64,000 nucleotides of DNA from positions 9,219,029 to 9,283,028 of the forward strand of contig OZ005692.1 of NCBI GenBank assembly GCA_963930775.1, in the 5' to 3' direction. This document shows positions 1 to 11,919 of the stretch, one piece after another (position 1 is the stretch's first letter; each line of letters begins with the position of its first letter). The position numbers and the translations under genes are program-made. The notes below the pieces were generated by a model. It ran no database searches. It saw nothing but the letters and a program-made list of their open reading frames with translations, and was not told the origin of the DNA. The stretch comes from Cliona cf. orientalis (lineage: Eukaryota > Porifera > Demospongiae > Clionaida > Clionaidae).

Positions 1-214
1 TTTGTTATAGGTGCTCTTTCCCGTATGAGTACACACGCAAGGGGTTGTCAATGAGTGACTTTTGTTCTTATTCTGTAACAATATCCAGGCATCGTGATAG
101 AGGCCGTGTACATATGCCTCTCAATACTACTGTCTTGGTGACATTCAGTATAGCTATTGCATCATTCATGTGAAGAAATTTGCAATTGATAAAGTCTAAA
201 CACAAAAGACATGC

Positions 215-249
<35 letters not shown>

Positions 250-590
250 CAGTATGGTATTGCTGTACCTATGCAGGATAGGAAATGTTAATGTGTCTGT
301 GATCATAGCTATAACCACCAAACCATCAAACTTTATCGTGCGTGTCAGTGGTGTAATTGTATATCTTAAGTCACATGGTTACTTGCCATTTGATTGTGTT
401 ATCGCTGATGATTGTATCTTATTATTCTCTAGTGGTTAACTGTGGTACTTGTACTAAATAGCACTTGACAATTTATAATTTGAGAATTTATTAAAAGTTA
501 GTATGTACATGCATACACAATAATATTCAACTACATTGCTCTTCTAGTCTAGTAGCAGGGGTTCATGTAAGCTGTCTCTCCCCTGACTGT
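1..590 (-). pseudogene. Decayed 3' end and downstream flank of a long-form family gene
   Basis: This stretch is a diverged copy of about 8095-8440, the 3' flank and last codons of the broken long-form gene further right. Shared blocks include the flank around 111-126 (cctctcaata), 405-440 and 460-590. Read on the minus strand, 544-590 still encodes a tail ending in EPLLLD and a TAG stop, as at 8388. Upstream of those codons the similarity fades, so only the extreme C-terminus survives. It is a relic of a duplicated or truncated paralogue, not a working gene. Confidence 0.7.
217..246. repeat. (TA)n microsatellite
   Basis: About 15 uninterrupted TA units lie inside the decayed gene flank. The copy near 8200 lacks them, so the expansion arose after the duplication. 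Confidence 0.9.
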
Positions 591-633
591 TTGGTTGATT
601 TTGGTAGAGTATATTCCCAAGTATTTTTATAAA

Positions 634-1123
634 TTAATAGCTATTACATGCCGTCTCCATGAGTATAATTAATGAACATACCGATTAAACTTGTGTGATT
701 GATCTTTGTGTAAGTACATGTACCAAGTAAATAATATCAGAACATTTGATCTAGTAAGCACAATACATGTCTATTAGTTATTAAGCAATGCGAGGTAGGA
801 TTAATTTGGGCGTAACCTGGGTCATTGATGGCAGCTGGGTAACTTGACTGTACGACTGGAAGGTCAAGGTCACTATGTTTGAGTATCAGCGTGGGAGTCC
901 TGCCATTGAGGCCAGGTACCAACTGGTGAGTAGGCTAGTACCAGCGTGGGAGTCCCAACCTGAGTCAGGTGCCAACTGGCAGTTACGGCCAGCGTGGGAG
1001 TCTCGACCGTGAAGTTGAGTACCAACTGGAACTAGGACAGTGACATCCAGCGTTAGAAAACAAAGATATTGCTGGCGTGACCGATAAGTTACATGTGACA
1101 TTCAGCCACCAATCAATTCCCCC
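634..1123. repeat. Direct repeat copy 1 (about 0.49 kb)
   Basis: Almost the same sequence recurs at 1419-1907, differing by a few substitutions and small indels. The inner part (about 888-1060) holds three degenerate tandem units, each beginning cagcgtgggagtc and carrying accaactgg. Short minus-strand ORFs across it (886-1101 and 1669-1884) are near-identical only because the DNA is duplicated. No coding signature is visible. Confidence 0.85.
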
Positions 1124-1238
1124 TATCTACTCTAACGTGAATGTATACATGTGTATTGTGTACTACCTATTGATTGATTGGCGTAGTGTGTTGAATGCAT
1201 GGACTGAACATGAACTTGTCAGGGTGGGAGAGGTGGGA

Positions 1239-1418
1239 GATTTTTCCACTGCGATGTTCTTCTTGCTTGCAGGAGTTGTTGCGCAGTTAAAGTGTGCTTT
1301 ATTTAGAATAATTGTATACTAGTGTGACGTATGCGCATGCGCCATACGTCATGGGCAAACGTGCTCCTTACGTCGGCCTGATGCTATTAACTATAGTTTA
1401 TGCATGCATAAACATCAT
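1239..1418. mobile_element. 180-bp dispersed repeat, copy 1
   Basis: A nearly identical 180-bp block is found at 5666-5845. It contains two palindrome-like stretches, one around tgacgtatgcgcatgcgcc and one around tttatgcatgcataaa at its right end. Length, dispersal and terminal palindromes suggest a short non-autonomous transposon (SINE or MITE). The exact class cannot be decided from two copies. Confidence 0.6.
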
Positions 1419-1907
1419 TTAATAGCTATTACATGCCGTCTCCATGAGTATAATGAACATACCGATTAAACTTGTGTGATTGATCTTTGTGTAAGTACAT
1501 GTACCAAGCACATAATATCAGAACATTTGATCTAGTAAGCACAATACATGTCTATTATAGTTATTAAGCAATGCGAGGTAGGATTAATTTGGGCGTAACC
1601 TGGGTCATTGATGGCAGCTGGGTAACTTGACTGTACGACTGGAAGGTCAAGGTCACTGTGTTTGAGTATCAGCGTGGGAGTCCTGCCATTGAGGCCAGGT
1701 ACCAACTGGTGAGTAGGCTAGTACCAGCGTGGGAGTCCCAACCTGAGTCAGGTGCCAACTGGCAGCTAAGGCCAGCGTGGGAGTCCCGACCGTGAAGTTG
1801 AGTACCAACCGGAACTAGGACAGTGACATCCAGCGTTAGAAAACAAAGATATTGCTGGCGTGACCGATAAGTTACATGTGACATTCAGCCACCAATCAAT
1901 TCCCCCC
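1419..1907. repeat. Direct repeat copy 2 (about 0.49 kb)
   Basis: Second copy of 634-1123. It begins immediately after the 180-bp dispersed repeat and contains the same three degenerate cagcgtgggagtc units. The order repeat / dispersed element / repeat suggests the segment was duplicated around, or together with, the element. Confidence 0.85.
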
Positions 1908-2089
1908 AAATTACCCCCAAATTAGTGCCCGGTAGATACCAGATATTGTCCATGTGATATTGCCTTGCCTGCTAGGTGCAATGGGGTAGGTGATGCTGAC
2001 ATGTATGCCAGATATGCTGCATTTTAATCACCTGACATGGGCAAGTCTGTGAGGCAAGACCACAGCCTATGGCTATTGTGGTAATGATT

Positions 2090-3650
2090 TATAGTAGTGT
2101 ATTTTGTAAGAGGTGGCTGCTAATGTCTGAAGTTGATGCCAGTGGCAGAATTTAAGCAGTACAGTGTTGTAATAGATACTGGGCTGCTGAGGTTTATACA
2201 GACTGTAAAATTTACATAGTGTATTGTGTCGGTATAGTGAATGCTCAGATTGACCTAACTGAGGTAAAGTGCACTGAAATGGAGTGTAAGTGAGGTTAAT
2301 GCCAGTGGCAGAGTGTGCATACCGTGTAGCAGTGTAGAAGAGCTCATCGTGGGTTATGGCTGCTGAGGTCAATGCCAGTGGCAGAGTGCAGATACACTAG
2401 CCGTGTAGCCGAGCAACTTGTGGGCTATGGCTTAGATCAATGCCGGAGGCAGGGTGTACGTGCACTGTAGCAGCGTAGCAGAGCAATTTGTGGGCTATGG
2501 CTGCCAAGGTCAATGCCAGAGGCAGGGTGCACGTGTGCTGTAGCAGCGTAGCAGAGCAATCTGTGGGCTATGGCTGCCAAGGTCAATGCCAGAGGCAGGG
2601 TGCACGTGTACTGTAGCAGCGTAGCAGAGCAATTTGTGGGCTATGGCTGCCAAGGTCAATGCCAGAGGCAGGGTGCACGTGTACTGTAGCAGCGTAGCAG
2701 AGCAATTTGTGGGCTATGGCTGCCAAGGTCAATGCCAGAGGCAGGGTGCACGTGTACTGTAGCAGCGTAGCAGAGCATCTAGAGGGCTATGGCTGCTGAG
2801 GTCAATGTCAGTAGGTGAGTGCACGTACCCTGTAGCAGCATAGTAGAGCAATTAGTGGGCTATGAGGTTATTACCAGTGGCGGAGTGCATGTACACGCCT
2901 GTACACTGTAGTGGTGTAACAGAGCAGTTAGTTGGACTGTGACTACTAACGTCTTTCTTTTTAGCGGAATTAAAAGGGTATACTGGAGCAAGACAGCAGT
3001 GTATTTAAAGAGCTATGACTGCTGGGGTCTATGCCAGCGGCAGGGTTACATGCATAAAGCTGTGCAGCAGTGTAATTAGTGAATTAAGGCTGATGAGGTT
3101 TATGCTGGCATCCGAGTTAGAGGAAGTGTACACTATAATGATTTAGCAATGAAATTAATGAGTTATGATTGCAACAGTTTATGCCAGCAGCAGCTTATAA
3201 ATTGTTGTATTTATGAGTCAAGGCTTCCAGGAATTGTGCCAGTGGCAGAATTAACGTGCATATATATAGCAGCATAGTAGAGTGGTTTGTGAACTATGAC
3301 TGCTGAAATTGATGCCAGTGGCAGAGTGCGCATACATTGTAGCAGCATGACAAACCAGTTAGTGGGATCTGGCTGTGCCAAGGTCAATGCCAGTAGCGGA
3401 GTGCATGTATACTGTATGTACAATGTAGTGGCATAGCAGAGGAAGTAGTGAGAGCCATGGTAGCCATACCAGTGGTAGAGTGCAGATACGCTGTAGCAGC
3501 ATCGCAGAGCAATATGACTGCTAAAGTTTATGTTAGTGGCAGGTTAAATTACACTAGCAGTGTCAATAAGTGGACTATAGCAGCTGGGGGTTGTGACAGC
3601 AGAAGAGCTATAGCAATGCATGATTTACTGTGGTTTACATCATAATATGT
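2090..3650. repeat. Minisatellite with a 73-bp unit
   Basis: Between about 2492 and 2790 near-perfect units recur every 73 bp, each containing gggctatggctgccaaggtc, then ggcagggtgcacgtg and agcagcgtagcagagca. Degenerate units with the landmarks 'atgccagtggcag' and 'gtagcag' spread to about 2090 on the left and 3650 on the right. The homogeneous centre and decayed edges are typical of a growing tandem array. ORFs overlapping it on both strands are by-products of the repeat. Confidence 0.88.
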
Positions 3651-5665
3651 TAGCAGCAGAGTTAAACGTATTGTTACATATCAGTACTGCTGTTTTCCCT
3701 AGTTGTATATGTACCGTCTTCTAACCAGAAATACATAGGTCCATGCATGATTACATGGGACAGGTAGTATGAAAGACTGTTTGCTGAAACCTGTGTACAT
3801 GTTGTTGACATTTTAAACGATCTATTGAAACTCAGTTAGTACTGATGGGTACATCATCGGACAATCATGTCTGGTCTGTGTTGACAGATCTATTAGTTTT
3901 TGGGCTCCCTAGAGGTATGGGAGTGTATAATGAACCAGTGCTAGCTGGTGAGAGTGAGATGCTTACAAGTAGTCTGGTGCTGTTGTAGCTTCATAGCTAG
4001 GTAGAAAAGGGTCTGTCAGAGTCATCTTACTGTTATAGGAGTGGGACTGCTCAGTGTAATTTTTGAGTAACGCTACATGTCTGCTTAATTCTGAATCCGT
4101 CAGACATTTATGTTTATGAGGGTTCTGATTATTTTGTGCACATGGGATGATGCTGACGAGAACCTATATAAATATTATGTTAACAGCTAATACAACAGAT
4201 CTAGACATATCTTGAAGGCCGCTTTAACATAAAATCAACTTCAGCATGTATGATCACATTGCATTGGGGCACATTATTGCATATGTGCAATGATATTGGA
4301 TAGATTGGATAATAGAGTGTGAATACATTAATTGGAGCAGGTCACTGTATATGTTAAGGAATATAATTCTGCTGAGCAGATCATAATGTGACCATATTAA
4401 AATGGAGCAGGATGTTGTGCAAAATACTGTGGACTGCAGCCCATGTGACCATGGTAAATGGGATAAATCACTGCTGCATATGTGTGCAGTGATGTTACAT
4501 GTAAATATATAAGTCGAATGGAGGTAAAGTGGACAGCATTTGTCTAAATGTGTCGTATTTAGCCCCTGAACCCAGTGTGCATACTGTGATTTGCATGCTA
4601 GGAAGTGGGGGGATCATGGGTGACACAAGATTGTTTGGCTCGAAACAATACATGTTAGGAAATGCTCCATATTTCTACACAATTAAGAACCTTCGTGGTT
4701 GGAGGTCAAAGCCTCTGCTTGATTGGCTATTTCAACATGAGGTTGATGTACACCCGTGACCTCCTGATGTCGTGAAATACAAGGATATGATAGTCTAAAA
4801 GTCTTGCAGACTCGAAATAGTTGTCCCTTACAAAGTGGACATGTGGGCATTTGATATTACCGAATAATATGAACCCTCTGATTGAAGGTTTTGCATGTCC
4901 TATTGTGTAATACTGCAATCGGGTCTGTTTGACCAGATGGTATACTATAATTGGTGACTGGGAATTCTGTGGGATAGCGGGTTACATGGTCATGAGGAGT
5001 ATAAACAGGCAGCGGAAGTGGAATTAAATTCCTTGTGAAACTGGGACTGTAGATGCTGGGAGTCCTAAAAATAGATGGCTTCCCGCATATGAACCCGAGG
5101 CACTGAGTCTGAGTTGTGCATGCTGCCTAAAGATATGTACATACCTGGTGCTGGCCAGGCTGTATAAGTACAAAAAATATACACAAGTTCAGGTCTACAG
5201 TCTAGCCACTGCTTTGAATTTCAATCTAAAAGTATCTGTCATGGCCATGCATGCCGCCAGTGGACATCACAAGTTAATGAACTCTAATGATTAACTTACG
5301 GACCATTTGAGGAACAGAAAGGTACCGGTTGAATTGGTGATGTTGTAGTGTGTGTAACACTACCGCATTGTCGTGTTTTAATCGGGCCGGTTCAGCAAAG
5401 GTGGCTGTGACTGCATGGTCGCCTCAAGTCGTGCACTGCGCTGTGAAAGGGCCCTTCAGGATCTCCGCTGAAACGGGTCGCGACAAGCCATTGGAGAATT
5501 TCTCATTACTGTGACAGGGTGTTCGTGAAGTCACGGTGTAGCATGGACTATAATTTAAATAACTTGATCGTCTCATCCTGCATTGACCATGGCAGTAGCT
5601 TGTCTTATTAGGCTCTGGTCATGGCGTTGGCCGTTCGTAACTGTTCGGTGGCAAGGCGATTCAAA
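3651..5665. other. Intergenic, no gene seen
   Basis: About 2 kb with no ORF resembling a known family and no convincing splice chain. Small imperfect repeats around 4250-4500 share 'gcatatgtgcaatgat' and 'gtgaccat' style words. The 76-codon ORF at 4529-4759 has no recognisable features and is not called. Confidence 0.6.
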
Positions 5666-5845
5666 GATTTTTCCACTGCGATGTTCTTCTTGCTTGCAGG
5701 AGTTGTTGCGCAGTTAAAGTGTGCTTTATTTAGAATAATTGTATACTAGTGTGACGTATGCGCATGCGCCATACGTCATGGGCAAATATGCTCCTTACGT
5801 CGGCCTGATGCTATTAACTATAGTTTATGCATGCATAAACATCAT
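5666..5845. mobile_element. 180-bp dispersed repeat, copy 2
   Basis: Matches 1239-1418 in the same orientation with very few differences (for example caaatatg here against caaacgtg). Here it stands alone in intergenic DNA, which supports a dispersed element rather than a local duplication. Confidence 0.6.
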
Positions 5846-6187
5846 AAAATGTTTTATATGTACAAATTTGTCTACTGAATTTAGTTGGGGATAAGCTAGA
5901 TACAGTCTGTGTTTTGTTAATATGCATGTCATTGATCACTTAGTATGGGAAATTTATAGACTGACTCTGATAAAAATAAAAAATGTATTTATACATTGTA
6001 CACTATTATTGTTAATGTGGTACAGGATTATTAATTTAAGTTTTGTAAAAAGCAATGGTATGCATGCACATGGGTACAAAATTATTATAAAGAAATGTGT
6101 TATGATGCTACTGGATATTAGTAAGTTATGATAGCGTTTGCTAGCGATGAGTATGAATTTCTTGCATGTTAGCCAATTGCTCTCAGA

Positions 6188-7903
6188 CTAATAATCATAC
6201 AATTTATACCAACGAAGTATGCATAATAAGTTAATCTTTGAAATGAGCCATGAACCAATAAGAAAAAATGTGTAGATCATTGGAATAGCTGATGATATTA
6301 CTCCAATTGCAATTAAAGTGGTATAATAGGCATCGTATTTTTCATACATAGAAGATACTCTTTCCAAAATGGCTATGTGGGTAAAGCATAATAAGAATGT
6401 GAAGATTATATCAACAAGGGGGTAATGTGGGCCAATCGTTTTTAGTGGCTGAATATTAATCATTGCTATCAACAGAATCAGTACGATGATCAAGCTATAG
6501 ATGAAGTACAGAGTAGATAATGTTAAGCCGTAAATGGTGAAGAATAATGGCCACATTAGCAGCATAGGTACCGAGAACCACCTGCAGTCGTGTGTTCCAG
6601 GCTCTGTTCCATCCTTGTAACAGCCTTGAAAGGAGTCAACAAAGGCATGGAGAAAGTGCCAGTTGATGGGAAAGAGAGAGAGAAACTTTTGAAAGAACTG
6701 ACAAGGGTATAAAGTGAAGATTATTGTAGGGACACTCACAAACAGTGTAACCAAGATTATTGCTAGGATAGCATAAGGAAGATGCTTTTCACCAAAATAA
6801 GGAACAGTAGGTGAATAGTAAACTCCAAACTTAGATTTGTCAGAAGAAAGCTTAAAAATTTGAGTTGGGATCAAAAGATCAGCTGTTACATTTAAAATTT
6901 TTATGTAGGACAATAAAAAGAATGTAGCAAAGGAATCAAGTACTGAAGTACGAATGTCCCAATATCTTCGAAACGTGGCAAGAACCTTATTGAATGGCTT
7001 CCATATAGCTACTATTACTGGAACTCGCCTATCATAAAGCACAATAAAAACGTATGAAATCAGTATTAATACAAAAGGATAGAAAGCAAGTAGATATTCC
7101 AGGCTTAAGGCTTGAAGGGTGGTTACATTAAGGCAGATACTTGGAAGGATGGAACGAAAAATATCAAGATTCCACATGCTATAGAAGGCAAACATTACTT
7201 TTGCAGCTATTAAATATTTCATGTCTCCACTAAAGACCAGTAGGACTACTCGAACAAAGGCTGGTGTAGATACAAATTGACTGTACCAAACCACACCATG
7301 GAGGCGAGAAGATGTCACATTAATGTTAAAGGTAACTATGAATAGATAGAATACTGTGAGTGGTACAAATCCAACAAGGATGAATTTCCACCAGTTTTTA
7401 TGTCCATCTGGACACTCCACACAACTGAGGCTGTACGAGAGCACTAGTGGACTATACCCCTCTTCACAGTCACCACACAGTAGACCAGTTCGATGAAAAG
7501 GTGAGCATACTGAATCAGATGCATTGATAAGTGATTCTGGATTTTTTGGTAGTTCTTTAACAAATACTTCAAATGATGAACTACTCATGTGGCAGTTATA
7601 GAAGCAAAGCCCAGCATAGGTAGATTTGCTCTCATTGTCATAAGTCACACAATTACAGCTCTCAACTGCAGAAATTTGAGCTTCATTATTGCATATAATT
7701 CCCATTGTGTGTCCCCTATCACATTGACACCTTTTCTTGGCATTGCATATGAACCATGTGGGACAAGTACTGTCATTTCTGCAGTGATTGTCAATACCTG
7801 AAAAACTCACTGAACAGATGCTATCAGGGTTGGTACTTTCTAGTTCAGTTGATAATATAAATAGTAGCATTGAAATCAATGCTGCTTTTAACAAGGAGGA
7901 CAT
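6188..7903 (-). CDS. Short-form multi-pass membrane protein (Cys-rich ectodomain, about 8-9 TM)
   Basis: Single-exon gene of 571 residues from the ATG at 7903; an upstream in-frame TTG extends the open frame but is unlikely to start it. Residues 1-23 form a signal peptide. Residues about 30-165 are Cys-rich, with CPTWF.C, a C.CVTYD box and HRTGLLCGDC just before the first membrane helix (about 170-192). After it comes FNINV...LHGVVWYSQ, then hydrophobic spans to the end. Near residues 420-435 lies the family signature GCYKDGT followed by CRWF. The tail after the last span is very short. Function is unknown; a surface receptor or channel-like protein is possible. It lies tail-first to a repeat-rich gene-poor region and is followed upstream by the broken long-form gene. 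Confidence 0.88.
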   Translation of the reverse strand: MSSLLKAALISMLLFILSTELESTNPDSICSVSFSGIDNHCRNDSTCPTWFICNAKKRCQCDRGHTMGIICNNEAQISAVESCNCVTYDNESKSTYAGLCFYNCHMSSSSFEVFVKELPKNPESLINASDSVCSPFHRTGLLCGDCEEGYSPLVLSYSLSCVECPDGHKNWWKFILVGFVPLTVFYLFIVTFNINVTSSRLHGVVWYSQFVSTPAFVRVVLLVFSGDMKYLIAAKVMFAFYSMWNLDIFRSILPSICLNVTTLQALSLEYLLAFYPFVLILISYVFIVLYDRRVPVIVAIWKPFNKVLATFRRYWDIRTSVLDSFATFFLLSYIKILNVTADLLIPTQIFKLSSDKSKFGVYYSPTVPYFGEKHLPYAILAIILVTLFVSVPTIIFTLYPCQFFQKFLSLFPINWHFLHAFVDSFQGCYKDGTEPGTHDCRWFSVPMLLMWPLFFTIYGLTLSTLYFIYSLIIVLILLIAMINIQPLKTIGPHYPLVDIIFTFLLCFTHIAILERVSSMYEKYDAYYTTLIAIGVISSAIPMIYTFFLIGSWLISKINLLCILRWYKLYDY

Positions 7904-8387
7904 AATCAATAGACACACTAGTACTGGAGCTAGCAATCAAATTAATTTTCAGCCTTCTGTCTGTTAAACTTATAGTTTCTGAATCTTGTTCAGTTTGTAA
8001 ATGCAGAGTGTATAAAGCTGTTGCCAATTATATTGCATGAGCAAATTTTTTGGCATTGCAGCTAAGCATGTTACTATGAAAACTGGTTCGATGTTTTTGC
8101 TAGCTATAGGTGCTTTTCCCATATGAGTGCACATGTAATAGTGGCTGTTTACAAATGCCTCTCAATAATAAAATTGTTGCAGCATTCACATTGTATCTTA
8201 AGTCACAATTGCCAAAACTACTGAATCCAGTTGATTTTGTTGTTACCGATGATCGTATCATATTATTATTCTCTAGTGGTTAACTGTGGTAATAAAGAGC
8301 ACTTGACAATTTATAATTTGCGAATTTATTAAAACTTAGTATGTAGTACTACGTGCATACACAGTAATATCCAACTACATTGCTTCT
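7904..8387. other. Intergenic: 5' flank of one family gene, 3' flank of the next
   Basis: The left part is the upstream region of the short gene (a weak minus-strand TATA-like word near 8010-8016). The right part, from about 8095, is the 3' flank of the broken long form and is the sequence duplicated at 1-545. No gene is visible. Confidence 0.6.
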
Positions 8388-11300
8388 CTAGTCTAGTAGC
8401 AGGGGTTCACGTAAGCTGTCTCTCCCCTCCCACTCAGTTGTAGATAATGGAGGAGTATTTTCAGATGTATCATGTTCTTCCCCATATTCATTTGTGCACG
8501 CTTCTCTGGAATCTGATAGTCCAACTTCAGTAAATGTAGGTCCAACTTGGGAGGGTATTGTCTGCATCATCAAATCTGTTTCTTGATGGCGTATCAGTAG
8601 ACGGGTTTTGCCGAACTTGCTTATTTTCTGTATAATCGATGTTTTTAATTGATTGATGCGGGAAATTTCGAGCAAAGTAATAACAATGTGATAAATGAGT
8701 ACACCAATGAGTAAAATGAATGAAGCACCCACAGAAATTTCTGCGGAAATTCTCTGTCCTTTTGTATTATTTTGCCAATAAAGTTGAGCAACGCTAAGCA
8801 TGCATTAGGAGATTAAAGTAACAGAAGGAATTAAGACAGCCAACAAATTTTTTTCCTATAAACCTTGCCACCTACTGCTATCGTTAGAAGAAGTAGACTA
8901 GCTGCTACCAATGCTGCAGCCAAAAGGCTAAATTTAGAATCACTGTAATTATAGGCTATTTCTAAATAAAGCACAACTCGAATAAGTAACAATAGGCCAA
9001 TCCAGTACCGATGTTTAGGTCTATAAGCAGCAAAGTTCACCTCCATGAATGAATTAAATCTTGAGTTACGAATCCATCTTAGTAGTCTATAATTTGATGC
9101 TGGAAGCAGGCACTGCCATAAAAACAAGAAAATTGTGTACGAAAGGCCTACAATGACAACCAATACAGCTACTAAGAAAAGTGGGATGTGCTTTCCTTGA
9201 AAATACATTATGTTGGCATCAGGAAGCCAGTGCAATTTTCGTGATCCATTGGGATAGTGGATGGTAGCAAACGAGAGGATATCAATGATATTGCGAAGGA
9301 ACTTCATATAGGAGACTAACATGATAGTTGCAAGGGTTGCGACTGGATTTCGTTTGCCTATCAATTGAGCAAATCTGGATGAGCATCTGCTAATGCCGAT
9401 TATCGCCAGTAGCACCATAATTAAGTAAATGGGGAATGCAAATTGCAGCCACACTTTAGAGTATGTATCCAGTCCTTTGACGAAGCATGTATCTATTCCT
9501 AATTCTAGATTAAACCAAGCTATGAACACTGAGAATAGAGTATTTGATACAGAACCACTGCTGCGATAGATGATATTATTTGAAGCTACAATGTTTATGT
9601 AGAACACAAATCCATTCAGTGTGCCAACTGCTATGGTCATATTTAATACCAAGATTATTACTACAAATGCAATACCAGAGAGGCCTCCCCCAATAGTGAT
9701 GGCAATAAATCTTTTTGGCCAGTCTGCTGTACAATTTAAACACCGTGAACTTCCGACGGACAGGCTAAGTGGAGGTTTACAGGTACTACATAGTAACCCA
9801 GTGCGATGAAATTCACATTGTGCATCAGCTCCATGAAGAATGTTTAGATTTATGCTCACATTTTGTGTTGATGGAACACAATAATCATAAGGACAGTTGT
9901 GATAAATAATGTAAGGGTTATCTGCTGTGGTATTACGCAAGTAATCAATCCAGAATTTGCCTTGTCGTAATAGTGATTTAGTGGCTTCGTTGCATTTTGT
10001 AATGTACTTTTTGATGTGTCTATCACAGTCACATAGACAGCCACCGCTTTGGATATTCATTTCTTGAAAACCTGCTGGACAAGTGCATTTTTTGAAGATT
10101 ATATTTAGACTTCTTTTTGACATTGTAGTGCCATTACAGGGACCAATAGCATACAGATAGAGTGTCACTTGGTTATGATACGAGGAATAGACATTCAAGC
10201 TCAAATCGCTACATTTATTGGATATTTTTTGTATGTATTGTCCTTCTCTGAGGTAAGCGCCACTCGAGTGGGGATAATCAGTTTGAACGGTTGCGTTCAC
10301 TTGATGCTCGACTTGGTCAACTGCAGTAACACTTACATAGAACACTCTTCCTTTCTCAGTCTCAACTATATGATTATTGTAATAACAGTCCATCTTTCCT
10401 TTTGGACAGTAGCACAGTCTCACTGGATCGGATGCTATGAGTCTCTCAACGGTGTTATCATTCGTTACTCGCTTGAAGTAGTTGATACCTTTAGTCAAGA
10501 CTTTTGCCCTGTCAAAATCTGTGTAGTCACTCTTTGCGATGCACCTATCTAGCAGTCCTCCGTAGAGGGCACTATTACTGTTTGCACTGGTTATTATGAC
10601 CTGAAAAGAGTCACTTTTATTTCTAAACTGTGGTGTTTGTATAAAGCATGTTGAGTATCTCGCATCATTACAGGTGTCATAATCATTCACAAAAATTGCT
10701 GTTCCTTTCTGTGCAGTGTTATTGATAAATTCTATTGAGTATGTATAGAATGCTTTTAATGGGCCACGTACTTTGGCATTTGCTTCTAAGCTGATCCCTC
10801 CACCAGAATCTGTAGCATTATTGTCCACAAATGATAAGTATCTTGACAGATTATTCGTCCTCTGATGAAGATTGTACCATTCATATCCAATGGATATTAT
10901 TGAATCAACTGCGTGAATTGCTCCACCTTTTATTGATGCTGTGTTGCCAATGAAGGTACAATTTGACAGACAAATGAAGTAGCTGTGATCCAGATGCACT
11001 GCACCACCCTTTTCTGCTGTGTTTTCTGTGAATACTGCATTACTCTGTGCATATAATCTACTCTCTATTGCATTAATAGCGCCTCCATCCTTCCAAGATT
11101 TATTTCTGAAAAACTTAGTTATGTTGCAAAAGTAAATAGCACTCCAAATACTAATTATAGCTCCTCCCTGTTTGTAAAATGAGCTATTTCTTGGCTGTAA
11201 TTGCTCATTGTCAAAAAATTTACTTGATCCATTGAATAGTACTCTGCTCTCTTCAATAAAGATAGCACCGGTATTGTTAGAAAAGATTAGGCTGTCCTTG

Positions 11301-11919
11301 AATTCGACATTACTTTTACGAATGTCTGCAGCACTTAAAATGGCTCTATTTCCTGTGAATATTACCGTATGATGTACTTTCAGATCACTTTCAACACTCC
11401 CCACTCTACAGAATTATCTATTATTTCCAGTGTTTGGAATATTTCCACTTCACTGTACCAGAGAGATAATACTCCAGTTTTTACCACTGTATTGCTAAGA
11501 AAAGTGCAATTTTCAATGGTAAGTTTGACATACCTACATAGAAGCATACTTATACGTTGGAGCGTATTATGCTTAAATGTAGTCCCAGCAATTTTGAGTA
11601 CACCATTTGACTTTGACCGGAGTATTCTACCTCTGACTGCTGAGTTACTGATCAATTCACATTGATTCAGCTCAATATCGCTGTTGAGTAGTTGTATCAA
11701 ATGTGTTTTTGCTGTTACTGTATTGTTTCGAAAGGTACATTTCTGGAATATTCCTCTGCTTGATTTGATGTCTAATATTGTTTTTGAGTTTAATTCAAAG
11801 CTACAGTTAGTAACAGACATACTGGAATTATGCCGTGCGGTGATCACTTCTGCCTGTGACAATTTAAAAATGCTATGCATTATTTCTACTTGAAACACGT
11901 TCTCTTTTATTTCATCCAA
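8388..11919 (-). pseudogene. Long-form family gene, central and C-terminal part, frameshifted
   Basis: Three overlapping minus-strand frames (11919-11380, 11404-8831, 8801-8388) together match the intact 1297-residue gene at 15471-19364. They encode beta-helix-like repeats (GGAI, NNTA), a YGGLLDRC block, a Cys-rich stretch with FHRTGLLCSTC, the NGFVFYINIV motif, RYWIGLLLL.R and a tail ending REPLLLD. Frame breaks: one missing base near the C-run 11399-11402, one extra base in the 7-T run 8848-8854 (immediate stop at 8831), and a 4-bp duplication in gcatgcat at 8798-8805. The stop at 8831 would remove the last one or two membrane spans and the tail. Its N-terminal exon-equivalent lies at 14245-14769 beyond an insertion. 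Assembly errors could explain the homopolymer shift but not the insertion. Confidence 0.8.

Noticed and set aside
2073-2372. 99-codon minus-strand ORF
   Set aside because: It lies in the minisatellite edge; repeated DNA explains the open frame, and no conserved motif is seen.
2090-3650. CRISPR-like array
   Set aside because: The units are contiguous 73-bp repeats with no spacer/repeat alternation, in a eukaryotic genome.
4529-4759. 76-codon plus-strand ORF in the gene-poor region
   Set aside because: No homology, signal peptide or splice context recognised; length is expected by chance.
6188-7903. Assignment as a classical GPCR or TRP channel
   Set aside because: The number of spans (8-9) and the conserved motifs do not match the rhodopsin, adhesion or TRP signatures I know; a structure comparison is needed before any such name.
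11369-11893. Plus-strand ORFs at 11369-11665 and 11684-11893
   Set aside because: They are antisense shadows of the minus-strand repeat domain.
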